A stretch of 58,730 nt of DNA from Bacillota bacterium. GTDB taxonomy: Bacteria; Bacillota; Sulfobacillia; JACIYH01. Location: contig JBFLXJ010000032.1 of the NCBI GenBank assembly GCA_040757085.1, positions 1 to 58,730 of the forward strand, read 5' to 3'. Numbering within the stretch: position 1 is the stretch's first letter; every line of letters starts with the position of its first letter. Of the stretch, positions 35,011 to 44,833 are shown piece after piece. The position numbers and the translations under genes were made by a program. The notes under the pieces are model-generated. The model did not search any database, was not told the DNA's origin, and saw only the letters and a program-made list of their open reading frames with translations.

Positions 35011-36160
35011 ACCCGAGGGGCAGGGCCTGGGCTGGAGGCGTCTCCTGGGGCGGATACTTGTGTGGCGCGACCCAGGAGCAGTGGTGACGGGTCGGGCGGA
35101 TGCTCCGGTATATTTGCTGGTGGTGGACGGAGCTGTCCAGTTTCGGGACGCTTCACACCTCTGGGGTCTCACCGCCTCTGCGACAGAGCAGGCCTTCCGC
35201 CAGGAACTTGGTGATCAGCGTGTGAGGGTAGCCAGCATTGGTCCGGCGGGAGAAAACGGCGTGCGATATGCATGTGTGATGCATGAAGGCCGGAACGCCA
35301 ATGGCAGGTGTGGCTTGGGAGCCGTCATGGCTTCCAAGCTCTTAAAGGCAGTGGCTGTGCGGGGCACCGCAAGAGTCGACATGGCTGGCAGGGATGGCGT
35401 GTTCGAGATAGCCAGATGGTTTCGCGACCATTACCGGGACAACCCCCTGACCCGAACCCTGCATGATCTGGGCACCGATGGGGCGTTAGGTGGCTTGAAT
35501 GCCACCGGAGTGCTACCGACCCGTGATTTTTCGGCGGGTAGCTTCGTGGGTTGGGAGGCCCTAACTGGGGAGACGTACGAGAAGCAGTTCGTCGTGGGGC
35601 GGTGCGGATGCTATGCCTGCCCGGTGAGGTGTAAGCGGACGGTGCGGCTGGGTGGTGCCGGGGTGGGAGGGCCTGAGTACGAGACCGCTTTCGGATCCAA
35701 TCTGGGAAGCAGCAACCTGGGCTCCATCGTCGAGATCAACCGACTCTGTAATGGCCTGGGTCTGGATACCATTGCTACAGGAGTGACCTTGGCCCTGGCT
35801 ACCGAATGCTTCGAGCAGGGTTGATCACAGCGCGCGATACGGGCGGGTTCGAGCTCCGGTTTGGCCGCGTGCCGGCTCGGAAGTTGATGCCGCTCATCGC
35901 CCGCCGGGAGGGGTTTGGGGCTGCTGTCGCCGAGGGGGCGGGCGGTTGGCGGAGAAAACCGGAGGGGCGGCACCGTCGCTGGTCGTAGAGGTAAAAGGGC
36001 TGGAGGCGGGCATGCACGATCCGCGGGGGAAGGTGAGCGTGCGGCTCGGTTATGCGCTGGCCGCTCATGGGGCCGATCACATGGTGGCGGCGCACGACGT
36101 CGTTTTCCTCAAGCAGGGTGCATACCCGCTTGAGCGGATTCTGGCAGACAGAGTCGGCGC
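35003..36160 (+). pseudogene. Broken aldehyde ferredoxin oxidoreductase
   Basis: About 125 N-terminal residues are missing: similarity to the intact AOR starts near 35088 (GRADAPVYLLVVDGAVQFRD). The frame then runs through VASIGPAGENGVRYACVMHEG and CGCYACPVRCKRT to a stop at 35824. A one-base shift continues the protein as LITARDTGGFELRFG, and after about 35945 the frame changes again (VVEVKGLEAGMHDPRGKVSVRLGYALAAHG). Sequence decays beyond about 36160. It is related to, but diverged from, the AOR at 26368. Confidence 0.88.
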
Positions 36161-36204
36161 CTACTCAGTCACGGTGGTTGGCTATATCGGGTTTGTCCCG
36201 GCTG

Positions 36205-36523
36205 GTCTATCCTTTTGCCCCCTTTTGCCCCAAGTCTCCCTTTCGTTTACCTCGCAGGATTTTTGAGCGCGGCGGGGAATTGCCTGGGTTCAAACGCGCC
36301 CGCTTTCGCAGTACGGCTGTTGGGTGGGGCTGGAGTAGCAGCAGGCTACTTTTCGGCAGCCGTAGAGACCGGAAGCCTAATTGGTGTGATGCTTGGCGGG
36401 GTGCTCTGGTCTAAGGTGGGTCCCGTGGCTGCATTCATGATCTCGTCGCTCGGATCTGCTTGGGCTATCACCTGTTACACCGTCGCCTGGCCTCGTCACC
36501 GCTCTCGGTGTGCACGATCGTGA
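36205..36523 (+). pseudogene. MFS transporter fragment
   Basis: About 95 residues resembling three membrane helices of a major facilitator permease (LPFVYLAGFLSAAGNCLG; AGYFSAAVETGSLIGVMLGG; VAAFMISSLGSAWAITC). No start region or remainder is present. It follows the AOR remnant, so an acid exporter/importer gene may once have been part of that operon. Confidence 0.6.
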
Positions 36524-36540
36524 TGGTCGGCGCGGTTCCG

Positions 36541-36631
36541 GCCTACCCGCGTGCCTCCTCAAGGTAGGCGGATAACCACTAATAAGTGATTATCCGGCGT
36601 TCCTGCACCTTGAGCGGAGCAGTTATCCGCC
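36541..36631. repeat. Cluster of inverted repeats around GGCGGATAAC
   Basis: GCCTACC/GGTAGGC (36541-36547, 36563-36569); GGATAACCACT (36570-36580) facing AGTGATTATCC (36585-36595) across AATA, with one mismatch; and GGCGGATAAC (36568-36577) matched by GTTATCCGCC (36622-36631). The set resembles a recombinase or regulator binding region; no protein gene is next to it. Confidence 0.65.
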
Positions 36632-37616
36632 TTGCACGGGGAGCTCGACGACCGTCAGGCTCTCCGGGGTGTTGGCCTACCGACCGCGCCGTCACGACCG
36701 CACCCCCCCGCCGGTAGCGGTTCTGCTTGACCGGGCTTGGCTCCTCATGGTGATCTTTGGCACCGGGGATAATTAGCGGGTTTTTGGCCATTGGAGGCAA
36801 CCGAGCGGACCATTGGCCGGTTGCTATTGACTGCCTGTCCAGGCTGCCTGAAGCTACAGTACGGGGTACGCAAGGTCTCCCCTCCCTGTGATGTGCCTCG
36901 CGGAGTTCTTGCTGGCAGTGAACTCAACCGATGCCGACTTGCCCCGGTCGGGGTTGGGCCGATAGAGGGAGCTTGCCCGGGTCCCCGAGAGGGTGTGTGA
37001 CACAGTCGTTATTGTCCTGTGGCCTTGCCTCCCCATTGATCTGGGTCCTGCGAGAACCACAAGTTGAATGGGTCCCGGGGCGTGGCAGGGGGGAGGACGA
37101 TGCGCAAGTGGGTGAGGGGCTGGCCTTACTGCCAGTGGCCATCCTGCTGGTGAGCAACTGCCTGGTCATGCGGGCCGGTGGCCTTGCCCTCGAGGAACGC
37201 GGGCGAACAGTCCCCGTCACTGCTGTTGTGCTCGTTGCTCATCGCTGTACGGTCGACGGCGCGCGAAAGGTTTCGGTTTTGAAATGCGAAACTCCCAGGT
37301 TGCTAGCGCCGGACCCGGGCGTTCAAGAGGGTTCCCCAATGCGGGTGGATCGGTTCCGCAGGCGGTGGATGATCAGGTTGCTTTCGTCACCGGGGCTGTC
37401 TGGATACGCCAAGGCGATACTAGTGGTCTCCGGCGTGGAGCCGGGAGTTGTGCGTATTACGGAGCAGGCAGAGGATCCGGTCGCTTGGCGGGAGGGCACC
37501 CTGTCCTTGGAAGAGTTCTTCAGCCGCTGGCAACTTGAGTCGAGCGGGCTACGGCCGGAGTGAGATCGCGCCGATGCAGGCCGGTAGATTGCCCCCTGAC
37601 CTGAAAAGGAAACACC
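36632..37616. other. Decayed region, no intact gene recognised
   Basis: 985 bases. A + strand frame from about 36931 to 37563 stays open and ends with a protein-like stretch (SGYAKAILVVSGVEPGVV, SLEEFFSRWQLE), but no family is recognised and there is no good start; treat as uncertain. GAGAGGGTGTGTGACACAG near 36987-37005 is reminiscent of an insertion-element end. Confidence 0.35.
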
Positions 37617-38333
37617 CTACTGCGGCTCGTCCAGGGGATGGGCCGGCATGTACAGCCACCTGCGGCAGTACCGGAAACCGATATGAGCCTGCGTTACCGC
37701 GAGCCACAGGGCTGCCTCTGTCGGCTCCACGACCGGGGCAGCCACCTGTTTACGCACTGCATTGACGTACGGGTACATGCCTGTACACCCCAGTACTATG
37801 ACGTCGGCAGCGTGATGGTCAATCGCCTCCCGGGCACACGCCACGATGGCCGCCACCGTGCGCTCCGGTGCGGCCTCTAATTCCAGTACGCCCATGGGGA
37901 CCGGTATGCTGGCGGCAAGGCGGTGAGCGATGCCCATCTGTGCAACCCGCATGTACGCGTGGGGAACCGAGTTGTTGAGGATGGAGATGTGTCCGATGCG
38001 CCAGCCCAGCGAACAGGCGAGGAGCCAGGCTGCTTCGCCCGCCCCCACTACGGGGAGGTCGAGCAATTCCCGCAGGGGATGGAGGCCGGGGTCAGCGAAG
38101 CAGTTGATCACTACTGCGTGCACAGCTGGTCCGCGACGGCAGCGGGCGAGCGCTCCTCTGACCAGGTAATGGGTGGCCTTGGCCTCGTCGTAGAGGGTTT
38201 CGATCGCCCGCGGTCCCTCGGCGGGGCCCCAGCATTCCACCGTTACGGATGCAGGAAGGCCGAGGCCGGCCGCGTACTCTTGCCAGCCGGGCAGGTTAGC
38301 CCCGACTACGGGGGTGGCAAGGAGGATTCTCAT
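37617..38333 (-). CDS. Aspartate/glutamate (hydantoin) racemase family protein
   Basis: 238 residues. Cofactor-independent racemase fold with the two catalytic cysteines: Cys78 in VVINCFADPG and Cys183 in VLGCTGMYP. The opening MRILLATPVVGAN and the spacing match the hydantoin/Asp-Glu racemase group rather than glutamate racemase MurI. It overlaps the carboxypeptidase gene upstream by four bases. In this operon it may convert D-residues released from peptides to L-forms; inferred from context. Confidence 0.88.
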   Translation of the reverse strand: MRILLATPVVGANLPGWQEYAAGLGLPASVTVECWGPAEGPRAIETLYDEAKATHYLVRGALARCRRGPAVHAVVINCFADPGLHPLRELLDLPVVGAGEAAWLLACSLGWRIGHISILNNSVPHAYMRVAQMGIAHRLAASIPVPMGVLELEAAPERTVAAIVACAREAIDHHAADVIVLGCTGMYPYVNAVRKQVAAPVVEPTEAALWLAVTQAHIGFRYCRRWLYMPAHPLDEPQ

Positions 38334-39286
38334 GGTTCCACCCCGCTTTCCTCCACGATAACGCAGCAGTTGCTCGCATCAAGGGTCGTCCGCACCCCCA
38401 GCGGGATGGTCAGCCGCCGCTCGCCGTGACCAGCCGCCAGGCCATAGATGGCGGGTTTGCCCAGCGGTTCGATGAGGTCGCCGATGATTTCCCGCAGGGT
38501 GAGCATGGGGCGCTTGGTGTTGCCGGGGACGCAGTCCACGCATTCGGCGATAATGAATCCCGCTGCCGCATCCAGTTTTCCCGCCAGTTTCAGGTGGGTG
38601 AGCATGCGGTCGAAGCGGTACGGCACTTCACCGACGTCCTCCAAAAGCAGGATCTTCCCCGTCGTGTCTACCTCGTAGGGAGTACCCAGCGTAGTAACGA
38701 GTAGGGAGAGGTTGCCCCCGATGATGGGAGCGGTGACGCGGCCGGGGCAGATGGTCTGCAGGGGCGGTCCTTGGGGCGGGTTTCTCAGTTCCCCCAGCGG
38801 TTCGGGCCGGGTCACCGCCCGCTCGAACCATTCCCTGGTGTAGACGAACTCCTTGCTCATGTCGTAGCCAGCCATGGGTCCATGGAAAGTGATCAGCCCC
38901 GTCAACCTGGCCAGGGCGCAGTGGATGGCGGTGATGTCGCTGTATCCCACGAACACCTTCGGGTGGCGTGCTATCGTCCCGTAGTCCAGGAGCGGCAGGG
39001 TCCGGGGCGACCCGTACCCGCCCTGAATGCACACGATGGCGTCGACGTCGGGGTTCCGGAAGGCCCACATGAGGTCGACGGCCCGTTCCGTGTCTTCCCC
39101 CGCCAGGTATCCGCGCAGTTTGAGCGCGTTGGGGGAGAGCACGGTGCGAAAACCCATGTCGTGGAGCCGGTTTCTCGCCAACTCCAGCATTTCCATGGAG
39201 ACGTGAGCATCGGGATGCACCGGGGAGGCTGGGGACACCAGCGCTATCGTGTCCCCGGGGCGCAACATCTTTCCCTTAAGTGCCAT
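38330..39286 (-). CDS. LD-carboxypeptidase (peptidase S66, MccF-like)
   Basis: 318 residues from ATG 39286 (AAAGGTGGGAACG upstream); four extra codons from 39298 are possible. Catalytic Ser in VGYSDITAI, Glu in LLLEDVGEVP and His in AAGHGERRLTIPLG form the S66 Ser-Glu-His set. Enzymes of this family cut LD-bonds in muropeptides or detoxify peptide-nucleotides. Cytoplasmic, no signal peptide. Found with a peptide importer and a racemase, it fits recycling of murein peptides. Confidence 0.92.
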   Translation of the reverse strand: MALKGKMLRPGDTIALVSPASPVHPDAHVSMEMLELARNRLHDMGFRTVLSPNALKLRGYLAGEDTERAVDLMWAFRNPDVDAIVCIQGGYGSPRTLPLLDYGTIARHPKVFVGYSDITAIHCALARLTGLITFHGPMAGYDMSKEFVYTREWFERAVTRPEPLGELRNPPQGPPLQTICPGRVTAPIIGGNLSLLVTTLGTPYEVDTTGKILLLEDVGEVPYRFDRMLTHLKLAGKLDAAAGFIIAECVDCVPGNTKRPMLTLREIIGDLIEPLGKPAIYGLAAGHGERRLTIPLGVRTTLDASNCCVIVEESGVEP

Positions 39287-39331
39287 GTTCGTTCCCACCT
39301 TTCACGCGGATCACCTGGTTCGTCATCTTCA

Positions 39332-39520
39332 TCACCTTGAACCGCGCATGCGCGGGTCGAGCACGTCGTGCAGGCCGTCCCCCAGGAGGTTGAGCCCCAG
39401 GATGGTCAGTAGGATGCACAAGCCTGGGAAGGTGGTCAACCACGGGGCAGCCCAGAGGTAGTCCCGGCCTCGGCCCAGCATGGGTCCCCCCAGCCCGATG
39501 ATGAGGTTAAGGAGGTCCGG
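39332..39520 (-). pseudogene. C-terminal fragment of a second DppC permease
   Basis: About 60 codons matching the end of DppC: LNLIIGLGGPMLGRGRDYLW, TFPGLCILLTILGLNLLGDG, LHDVLDPRMRGSR. The upstream part is lost at about 39520, where IS110 debris begins. It is distinct in sequence from the intact DppC at 40939, so it is not a duplication by the insertion. Confidence 0.8.
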
Positions 39521-39568
39521 GCTGGAATTACCGCCGGCTCCCGTGAGGCAGCGAGGAATGCCCGGTGG

Positions 39569-40900
39569 TCATGTGGCGCGGGGCTGCTCGGCGGCGCCTA
39601 TTGCCGGTCCCCGGGGCTGGAGGCGCGCTTGGGCCGAACCGGGGTTAAGGGGCAAGTGCACCCCCTCCCCCTGCCCATTCTCGGGTATCCCGCCGAGCGT
39701 TGCGGCTGGGGCCGCCGGCGGTCCGGAGGCGTCAGCAGGGTAGGGTTGCGGAGGAATGCGGCCGGCCTCCAGGAAAGGGGTTTGCCGATCAGGGGTGGTG
39801 TGTTCAGAGGGCGCCGTCACTGTGGCGGAGCTTTGGGCGGCGGTGGCCTCTGCGTTCCGGAGGGGGAAGCCACCCCGGCGGGGCGGCATGCTGAGGGCGA
39901 GGGAATCTGGCTGTCGGGCGGCAAGGTTGGCGCGCGAGGAACTCTGGCCCCAGGTGTTCGGCCAGGATGGCTGCCCCCCGCTCGGCACGCCCGTTGCCCG
40001 TTGACCTCGGGGGGCCTCCGTGCTACCGCGGGGGCGAGAGGGGGCAAGCATCGTTGGGAGGTGCCGTGCGGCATCGTCCGTTTCGTCCGATGACCCGCCC
40101 TCGTGTTTCTTGCGTCGGCGCAGTCGTGCGCGTACTTCTTCGGACACGGTGTACTTGGTCCTGACTATCTCCCGGTCTTCGCGCGCCGAGATGGGGTTGC
40201 CCTCTGCGTCGCGGAGTTCGCACAGTCGGTTGTCCTTGATGACGCGGAAAGGCCTGTCCACGATGTGCACCGTCGCTTCGCACAGCGCCTTGGTGTGCGG
40301 AAAGCCATTTTCCACCATGGCCCGCCAGTACACCCTGGCGAACTGTGGGTCGCACTTTCTGCCGAGATCAGAGGCGAAGAACAGCCCCCGCTTGAACTGC
40401 GCCGGGCCCGCCTTGGTCATGCTCTGCCCTTTGCCCTCCTTGAGCCCGCTGTTGTCCACCCGCGGCACGTAGCCGGAGAACTTGCGCAGTTGCTTTTTGG
40501 AGGTCATGCGAGCCACGACCGGCGCCACGGCCAGAAAGACTGGGGCCAGGGTGCGCCCCACCCCGCGGAGGCTCCTGACGTACCCCTTCTTGTCCAGCCC
40601 GGGTTACAGCCTGTAGTTCTCTTGACTCCCCAGCGCAGCGCCTCCCACCGGGGATCTTCCGGCAGGGGAGCCGGGTGCACGGCCTGCGGGCCCACCAGGG
40701 GCAGCTTGGCCAGCGTGAGGGCGTCGAGGCGGCCTGTCTTCGTGTGCCGCTTCAGCAGGCTGCGGAGGCTGCCGGCCTGGGACTGGTTGGGCAGGAAGAC
40801 GCGGTGGCCGCGCTCACGATGTCTCTGGAGGCGACCTGGCAGCGGCCGCCTCCGCCTCCGCTCGGGCCCAGCACTCGGCGAGGATCCCCGCCATGTCGTC
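39569..40900 (-). mobile_element. Degenerate IS110-family element
   Basis: On the - strand a long frame from 40561 keeps the IS110 C-terminal half: KKQLRKFSGYVPRVDNSGLK, EGKGQSMTKAG, ARVYWRAMVENGFPHTKA, KYTVSEEVRARLRRRKK, then a Pro/Arg-rich extension without homology. Upstream, around 40600-40900, scraps of the N-terminal half appear in other frames (LLKRHTKTGRLDALTLAKL). It belongs to a different IS110 lineage from the element at 32395. It sits between intact DppC and the DppC fragment, within the peptide operon. Confidence 0.7.
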
Positions 40901-40938
40901 GGACCTTGCGGGGGTAGGGACGGGAAGCCGAGCGTGGG

Positions 40939-41766
40939 CTACTCCTTCAGGCGGGGATCGAGCAGGTCGCGCAGCCCATCACCCAGCAAGTTGAATCCCA
41001 TGACAACGGTGAAGATGGCCAGTCCCGGCCAGGTCGATATCCACCAGTGGCTCATGATATAATCGCGCCCCTCGCTGATCATGACGCCCCATTCCGGGGT
41101 AGGTGGCTGCGCGCCGAAACCGATGAAACTGAGCCCTGCCGCAGTGAGGATGACGCCTCCCATGTCCATGGTCATGCGCACCAGGACAGGTGCCAGGCAA
41201 TTGGGCAGGACGTGGCGCAGCAGAAGGACGTAATGGCCGACGCCCAAAGCGCGGGCGGCCTCGACGAACTCCTTCTCCCGCATGGAAAGCACCTGACCGC
41301 GTACCAGGCGCGCATAAACTGGCCACTCAACGACGGCAATCGCTATCATCGTGTTCGTCAGGCTGGGACCGAGCACGGCGGCGATGGCCATGGCCAGGAT
41401 GAGGGAGGGAAAGGCCAGGAAGATGTCGGCGAGGCGCATGAATGCTTCGTCCACCCAGCCACCGGCATAGCCCGACACCAACCCGATGAGCGTCCCCGCA
41501 GTAGCCGATATGCCGGTGACCACCACACCTATCGTGAAGGAGATCCTGGTCCCCACGATGAGGCGACTGAGGATGTCACGTCCCAGGGTGTCGGTACCAA
41601 AGGGGTGCTCACGGCTCATGGGGGCGAGTCGGTTGGGCAGGTCCTGGGCCAGGGGATCGTACGGAGCCAGCGCCGGCGCCAGCAGTCCCACGAGCACAAA
41701 CACCGCCACAATGCCCAGCCCTACCGCGGACAGCGGACTGCGTACTAGCCTCTTCATCAGGGACAT
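40939..41766 (-). CDS. dppC: Peptide ABC transporter permease, DppC type (second system)
   Basis: 275 residues. FGTDTLGRDILSRLIVGTRIS, the permease loop EFVEAARALGVGHYVLLLRH and terminal LLDPRLKE identify DppC. Six membrane segments. It follows dppB with an 18-base gap. A short poorly conserved ribosome site precedes ATG 41766. IS110 remnants begin right after its stop, separating it from the downstream carboxypeptidase and racemase genes. Confidence 0.94.
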   Translation of the reverse strand: MSLMKRLVRSPLSAVGLGIVAVFVLVGLLAPALAPYDPLAQDLPNRLAPMSREHPFGTDTLGRDILSRLIVGTRISFTIGVVVTGISATAGTLIGLVSGYAGGWVDEAFMRLADIFLAFPSLILAMAIAAVLGPSLTNTMIAIAVVEWPVYARLVRGQVLSMREKEFVEAARALGVGHYVLLLRHVLPNCLAPVLVRMTMDMGGVILTAAGLSFIGFGAQPPTPEWGVMISEGRDYIMSHWWISTWPGLAIFTVVMGFNLLGDGLRDLLDPRLKE

Positions 41767-41784
41767 CAGTCCATCACCACGGCT

Positions 41785-42798
41785 TCAGTGGTAGCGGATG
41801 CGGGGGTCGAGGAAAATGTATACGATATCGACGGCTAGGTTCGCAAGCGCGTACACCACCGCCGACACCAGCGTTACCCCGAGTACGGCTGGAATGTCCA
41901 CGTTGAGGACCGAGTTGGTGGCATACCGCCCCATCCCGGGCCACCCGAATATGGTCTCCGTGAGCACGGCGCCTGACAGCAGACTTCCGTACGCCAGACC
42001 GATCACCGTGGTGGTCGGAATCAGGGCATTTTTGAGGGCATGTTTGTAAATCACCACACGTTCCGCCAGCCCCTTGGAGCGCGCCGTCCGGATGTAGTCC
42101 TGGCGGATCACCTCAAGCATGCTGGAACGGGTCATGCGGGTGATCACCGCGGTGGAGAAGTATCCCAGGCAGAAGGCCGGCAACAGGATATGCTGGGCCG
42201 CGCTGGCCAGCGCGGCCCAGTCGCGAGCCAGCAGGGAATCAACGAACAGAAGACCGGTCACCTTGGGTGGCTCGGCCAGCAGAATGTCCAGGCGACCGGT
42301 TCCGGGGAGCCAGCCCAGCCTGTAGTACAGCAACAGCAGAAGCAGCAGGGCCATCCAGAAAATGGGCATGGATGCTCCTCCCAGGGCAAATACGCGCGTC
42401 ACATGGTCAAGAAAGCTGTCCTTTCTTACAGCGGCGATTACCCCCACCGGTATGCCGAGGGCCACTGAGATGATTATGGCCACCGTGGCCAGCTCCATGG
42501 TGGCGGGGAAGTAGTCGCGCAGATCGTCGGCCACCGGACGGCGCGTGCGGATAGACACCCCTAGGTCTCCCCGCAGCAACCCGCTCACATATCGCACGTA
42601 CTGGACGGGGAGGGGTTTGTCCAACCCCCACTCCTTCCGCATTTTCTCGACCACTTCGGGCTTCGCCTTTTCGCCGAGTTTGGCCACGATGGGATCTACG
42701 GGGACCACGTTGGTGAGTACGAAGGTCACCAGAGTTATGCCGAAAAGGACCAGCACTAGCAGTGCCAGCCGCCTTACGATAACCGCCTGGAGTCCCAT
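41785..42798 (-). CDS. dppB: Peptide ABC transporter permease, DppB type (second system)
   Basis: 337 residues from ATG 42798 (GAGGAGG upstream). N-terminal RRLALLVLVLFGITLVTFVLTNVVP, RTRRPVADDLRDYFPATMELA, the loop YIRTARSKGLAERVVIYKHALKNALIP and ending DPRIRYH are typical. Forms the channel with DppC. No ATPase genes of this second system are seen in the window, so it may use the DppD/DppF pair encoded at 1629-3891 or genes elsewhere. Confidence 0.95.
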   Translation of the reverse strand: MGLQAVIVRRLALLVLVLFGITLVTFVLTNVVPVDPIVAKLGEKAKPEVVEKMRKEWGLDKPLPVQYVRYVSGLLRGDLGVSIRTRRPVADDLRDYFPATMELATVAIIISVALGIPVGVIAAVRKDSFLDHVTRVFALGGASMPIFWMALLLLLLLYYRLGWLPGTGRLDILLAEPPKVTGLLFVDSLLARDWAALASAAQHILLPAFCLGYFSTAVITRMTRSSMLEVIRQDYIRTARSKGLAERVVIYKHALKNALIPTTTVIGLAYGSLLSGAVLTETIFGWPGMGRYATNSVLNVDIPAVLGVTLVSAVVYALANLAVDIVYIFLDPRIRYH

Positions 42799-42889
42799 GT
42801 CCCCGAACCCGCCTCCTCATGGGGGACGCCATCCCGTAGTCGACGCACAAAGGGGCCGGGGCAGAACCCCAGCCCCGGCCCCCCAAGGC

Positions 42890-44500
42890 TCACTTGAGAT
42901 CCAGGGCTGCCAGTTCCGTAGTCCACAGGGAGTTGTACTGGTAGTTGAGGACGCTATCCCGCATGGCAATTGATACGCGTGGCTGGTAGAGGATGGCGTA
43001 CGGCCCGTTGTGAAGCACGTAGTCAGTCAGTTCCTGGTACAGCTTCAGCCGTTCTTCCGAGGCGAAGGCGGCGGCCGCCTTGTCCACCTTATCGGCCAAC
43101 TCGTCATTGTAGTAAGAGTTGCGCCAGGCCAGTTGCTTCATACGGTGGTTGGCGAAGGGCTTGGCCAGGGCATCGGGGTCGGGATAGTCGGGACCCCAAC
43201 CCATGAGCACCATTTGGTGCTTCTGGGCGCGATAGATCTCAAGGAGTGCCGCGCTGGTCATCTCCTTGATCTCCATCGTGATTCCTACCTTGGCCAGGTC
43301 GTCCTTCAGCTTGGCGGCGATGTCCCGCCAGTACACGCCGCCGCCCGCCACACCTGAGGAGCACAGGAGTTCTACCTTAAACCCGTTCGGGTATCCCGCC
43401 TCGTTCAGCAACTGACGAGCCTTCTCCACATCCCGATGGTAGGGGGTGTCGGGGTTATACCCCTTGTACCCTTTGGGGATGAAGGTCTGCAGGACGATGG
43501 CGTTATCCTGAAGCACATGTTTGACCAAGCCCTCGTAATCGATGGCCCAGCGCACGGCATCCCGCACCCGATTGTCCTTGAACGGCTGATACGCTAGGTT
43601 CATCCCCAGGTAGTTGATGCCGTCGCCCAGTCCGCGGATGATTTGAAACCCCGCCTTGCCCTCCAGGTCTTTGATCTGCTCCGGGCGCAAGTCCATGGCG
43701 ATCTGGGCGTCGCCCTTTTCCAGGAGCATCTTCTGGGCGGTGGATTCGGGCACGTGCTTGATGATGACCGTGCTGATGGGAACCTTTCCCTTCCAGTAGT
43801 TGGGGTTGGCCTTCAGAACCACCTGGACCTCGGGTTCCCACTTCTCCAGGACATAGGGCCCGTTGCCCGCTGACGCACCAGCCAGGAAGTTCTTGCCCCA
43901 GTCGCCCTCCTTCTCGTGCGCCTTGCACACCTTGGGGTCCACAATCGAAGCCACAGGATAGGTCAGGACGGCCAGGAAGGCATCGGGATTGAATTTCTCC
44001 TTCAGGGTGATCTGGACCGTGTACTCATCCAGCGCCTTGGTGCTGCCCACCTCCATACCCGTCTGGGTAAGGAGCCACGCCGGCTGGTCGTCGAGGGCAA
44101 TCACCCGGTCGAAAGAGTAGGCCACCGCCGCCGCATTCACCGGTTCCCCGCTGGGGAACTTCAATCCCTTCTTCAGCTTGAAAGTCCAGACCAGACCGTC
44201 GGGGGAAACCTCCCACGACTCGGCCAGTTCCGGCACGGGCTTGCTGAGGTCGCTACCCTCAAACGTCACCAGGTTGTCGTAACACTGATGGGCGGTAAAT
44301 ATGGAGGCCGTCTCAAACGCCACCGCAGGGTCCATTGAGGAAGCGTCACCGACGTCCATGGCGATCACCATGGTCTTCTCCGGCTTAGCCTCCTTGGCCG
44401 GGCGTGCGCAGGCCACACCCAGCGACACGACTAATACCAGCGCCAGCCCCAGCGCAATCCAGTTGCGCCCCCACCTGCCGGGTCTTATTACGGCTTCCAT
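42890..44500 (-). CDS. dppA: Peptide-binding lipoprotein, DppA/OppA family
   Basis: 536 residues from ATG 44500, with GGAAGGGGGGAG upstream. Lipobox SLGVAC gives lipidated Cys31. Extracellular solute-binding protein family 5: MVIAMDVGDASSMDPAVAFET, ELAESWEVSPDGLVWTFKL, FPSGEPVNAAAVAYSFDRV, and DNRVRDAVRWAIDYEGLV. Delivers peptides to DppBC. The preceding gene is a PucR regulator, 333 bases upstream. Confidence 0.95.
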   Translation of the reverse strand: MEAVIRPGRWGRNWIALGLALVLVVSLGVACARPAKEAKPEKTMVIAMDVGDASSMDPAVAFETASIFTAHQCYDNLVTFEGSDLSKPVPELAESWEVSPDGLVWTFKLKKGLKFPSGEPVNAAAVAYSFDRVIALDDQPAWLLTQTGMEVGSTKALDEYTVQITLKEKFNPDAFLAVLTYPVASIVDPKVCKAHEKEGDWGKNFLAGASAGNGPYVLEKWEPEVQVVLKANPNYWKGKVPISTVIIKHVPESTAQKMLLEKGDAQIAMDLRPEQIKDLEGKAGFQIIRGLGDGINYLGMNLAYQPFKDNRVRDAVRWAIDYEGLVKHVLQDNAIVLQTFIPKGYKGYNPDTPYHRDVEKARQLLNEAGYPNGFKVELLCSSGVAGGGVYWRDIAAKLKDDLAKVGITMEIKEMTSAALLEIYRAQKHQMVLMGWGPDYPDPDALAKPFANHRMKQLAWRNSYYNDELADKVDKAAAAFASEERLKLYQELTDYVLHNGPYAILYQPRVSIAMRDSVLNYQYNSLWTTELAALDLK

Positions 44501-44833
44501 GCTGCTCCCCCTTCCCGTGCAGACTCTCCACGCATCCTGCGGGCCACCCTAATGTCTGCGCGAACGACTACTTGGGAGACGCCGCTGCTCCCCCTAGCCG
44601 GAGCGCGACCGGCCATATCACCCGGAATCTCCTCGGCCACCGTACCTGGAGCATTCTGTCCCTCCCCTTCCCTCCTCTTCCCTCTCCTCAATTTCACTCA
44701 GCCTCCGACTTGTGTAGCTTAGTGGACCTCCTTGTCCCCCCTTTCTACGGCTACTGGCGAGTCCCCAGTTGAGCGACCACTTCGTCTGGGGAACAGGACT
44801 GTCCTTTCACCCGCTTAATCAAAAACGAGACCG
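44501..44833. other. Control region between pucR and dppA
   Basis: 333 bases without a gene. An inverted repeat GTCCCCAG (44761-44768) and CTGGGGAAC (44786-44794) lies near the pucR stop; it may be a terminator stem or an operator. A purine-rich stretch follows toward dppA on the - strand. Confidence 0.4.

Noticed and set aside
35800-35850. TGA at 35822-35824 in the second AOR as a possible selenocysteine codon
   Set aside because: The downstream AOR sequence (LITARDTGGFELRFG) continues in a different frame, so this is a frameshift, and no hairpin follows.
36987-37015. Possible IS256-type terminal sequence (GTGTGTGACACAG)
   Set aside because: No transposase and no second end found nearby.
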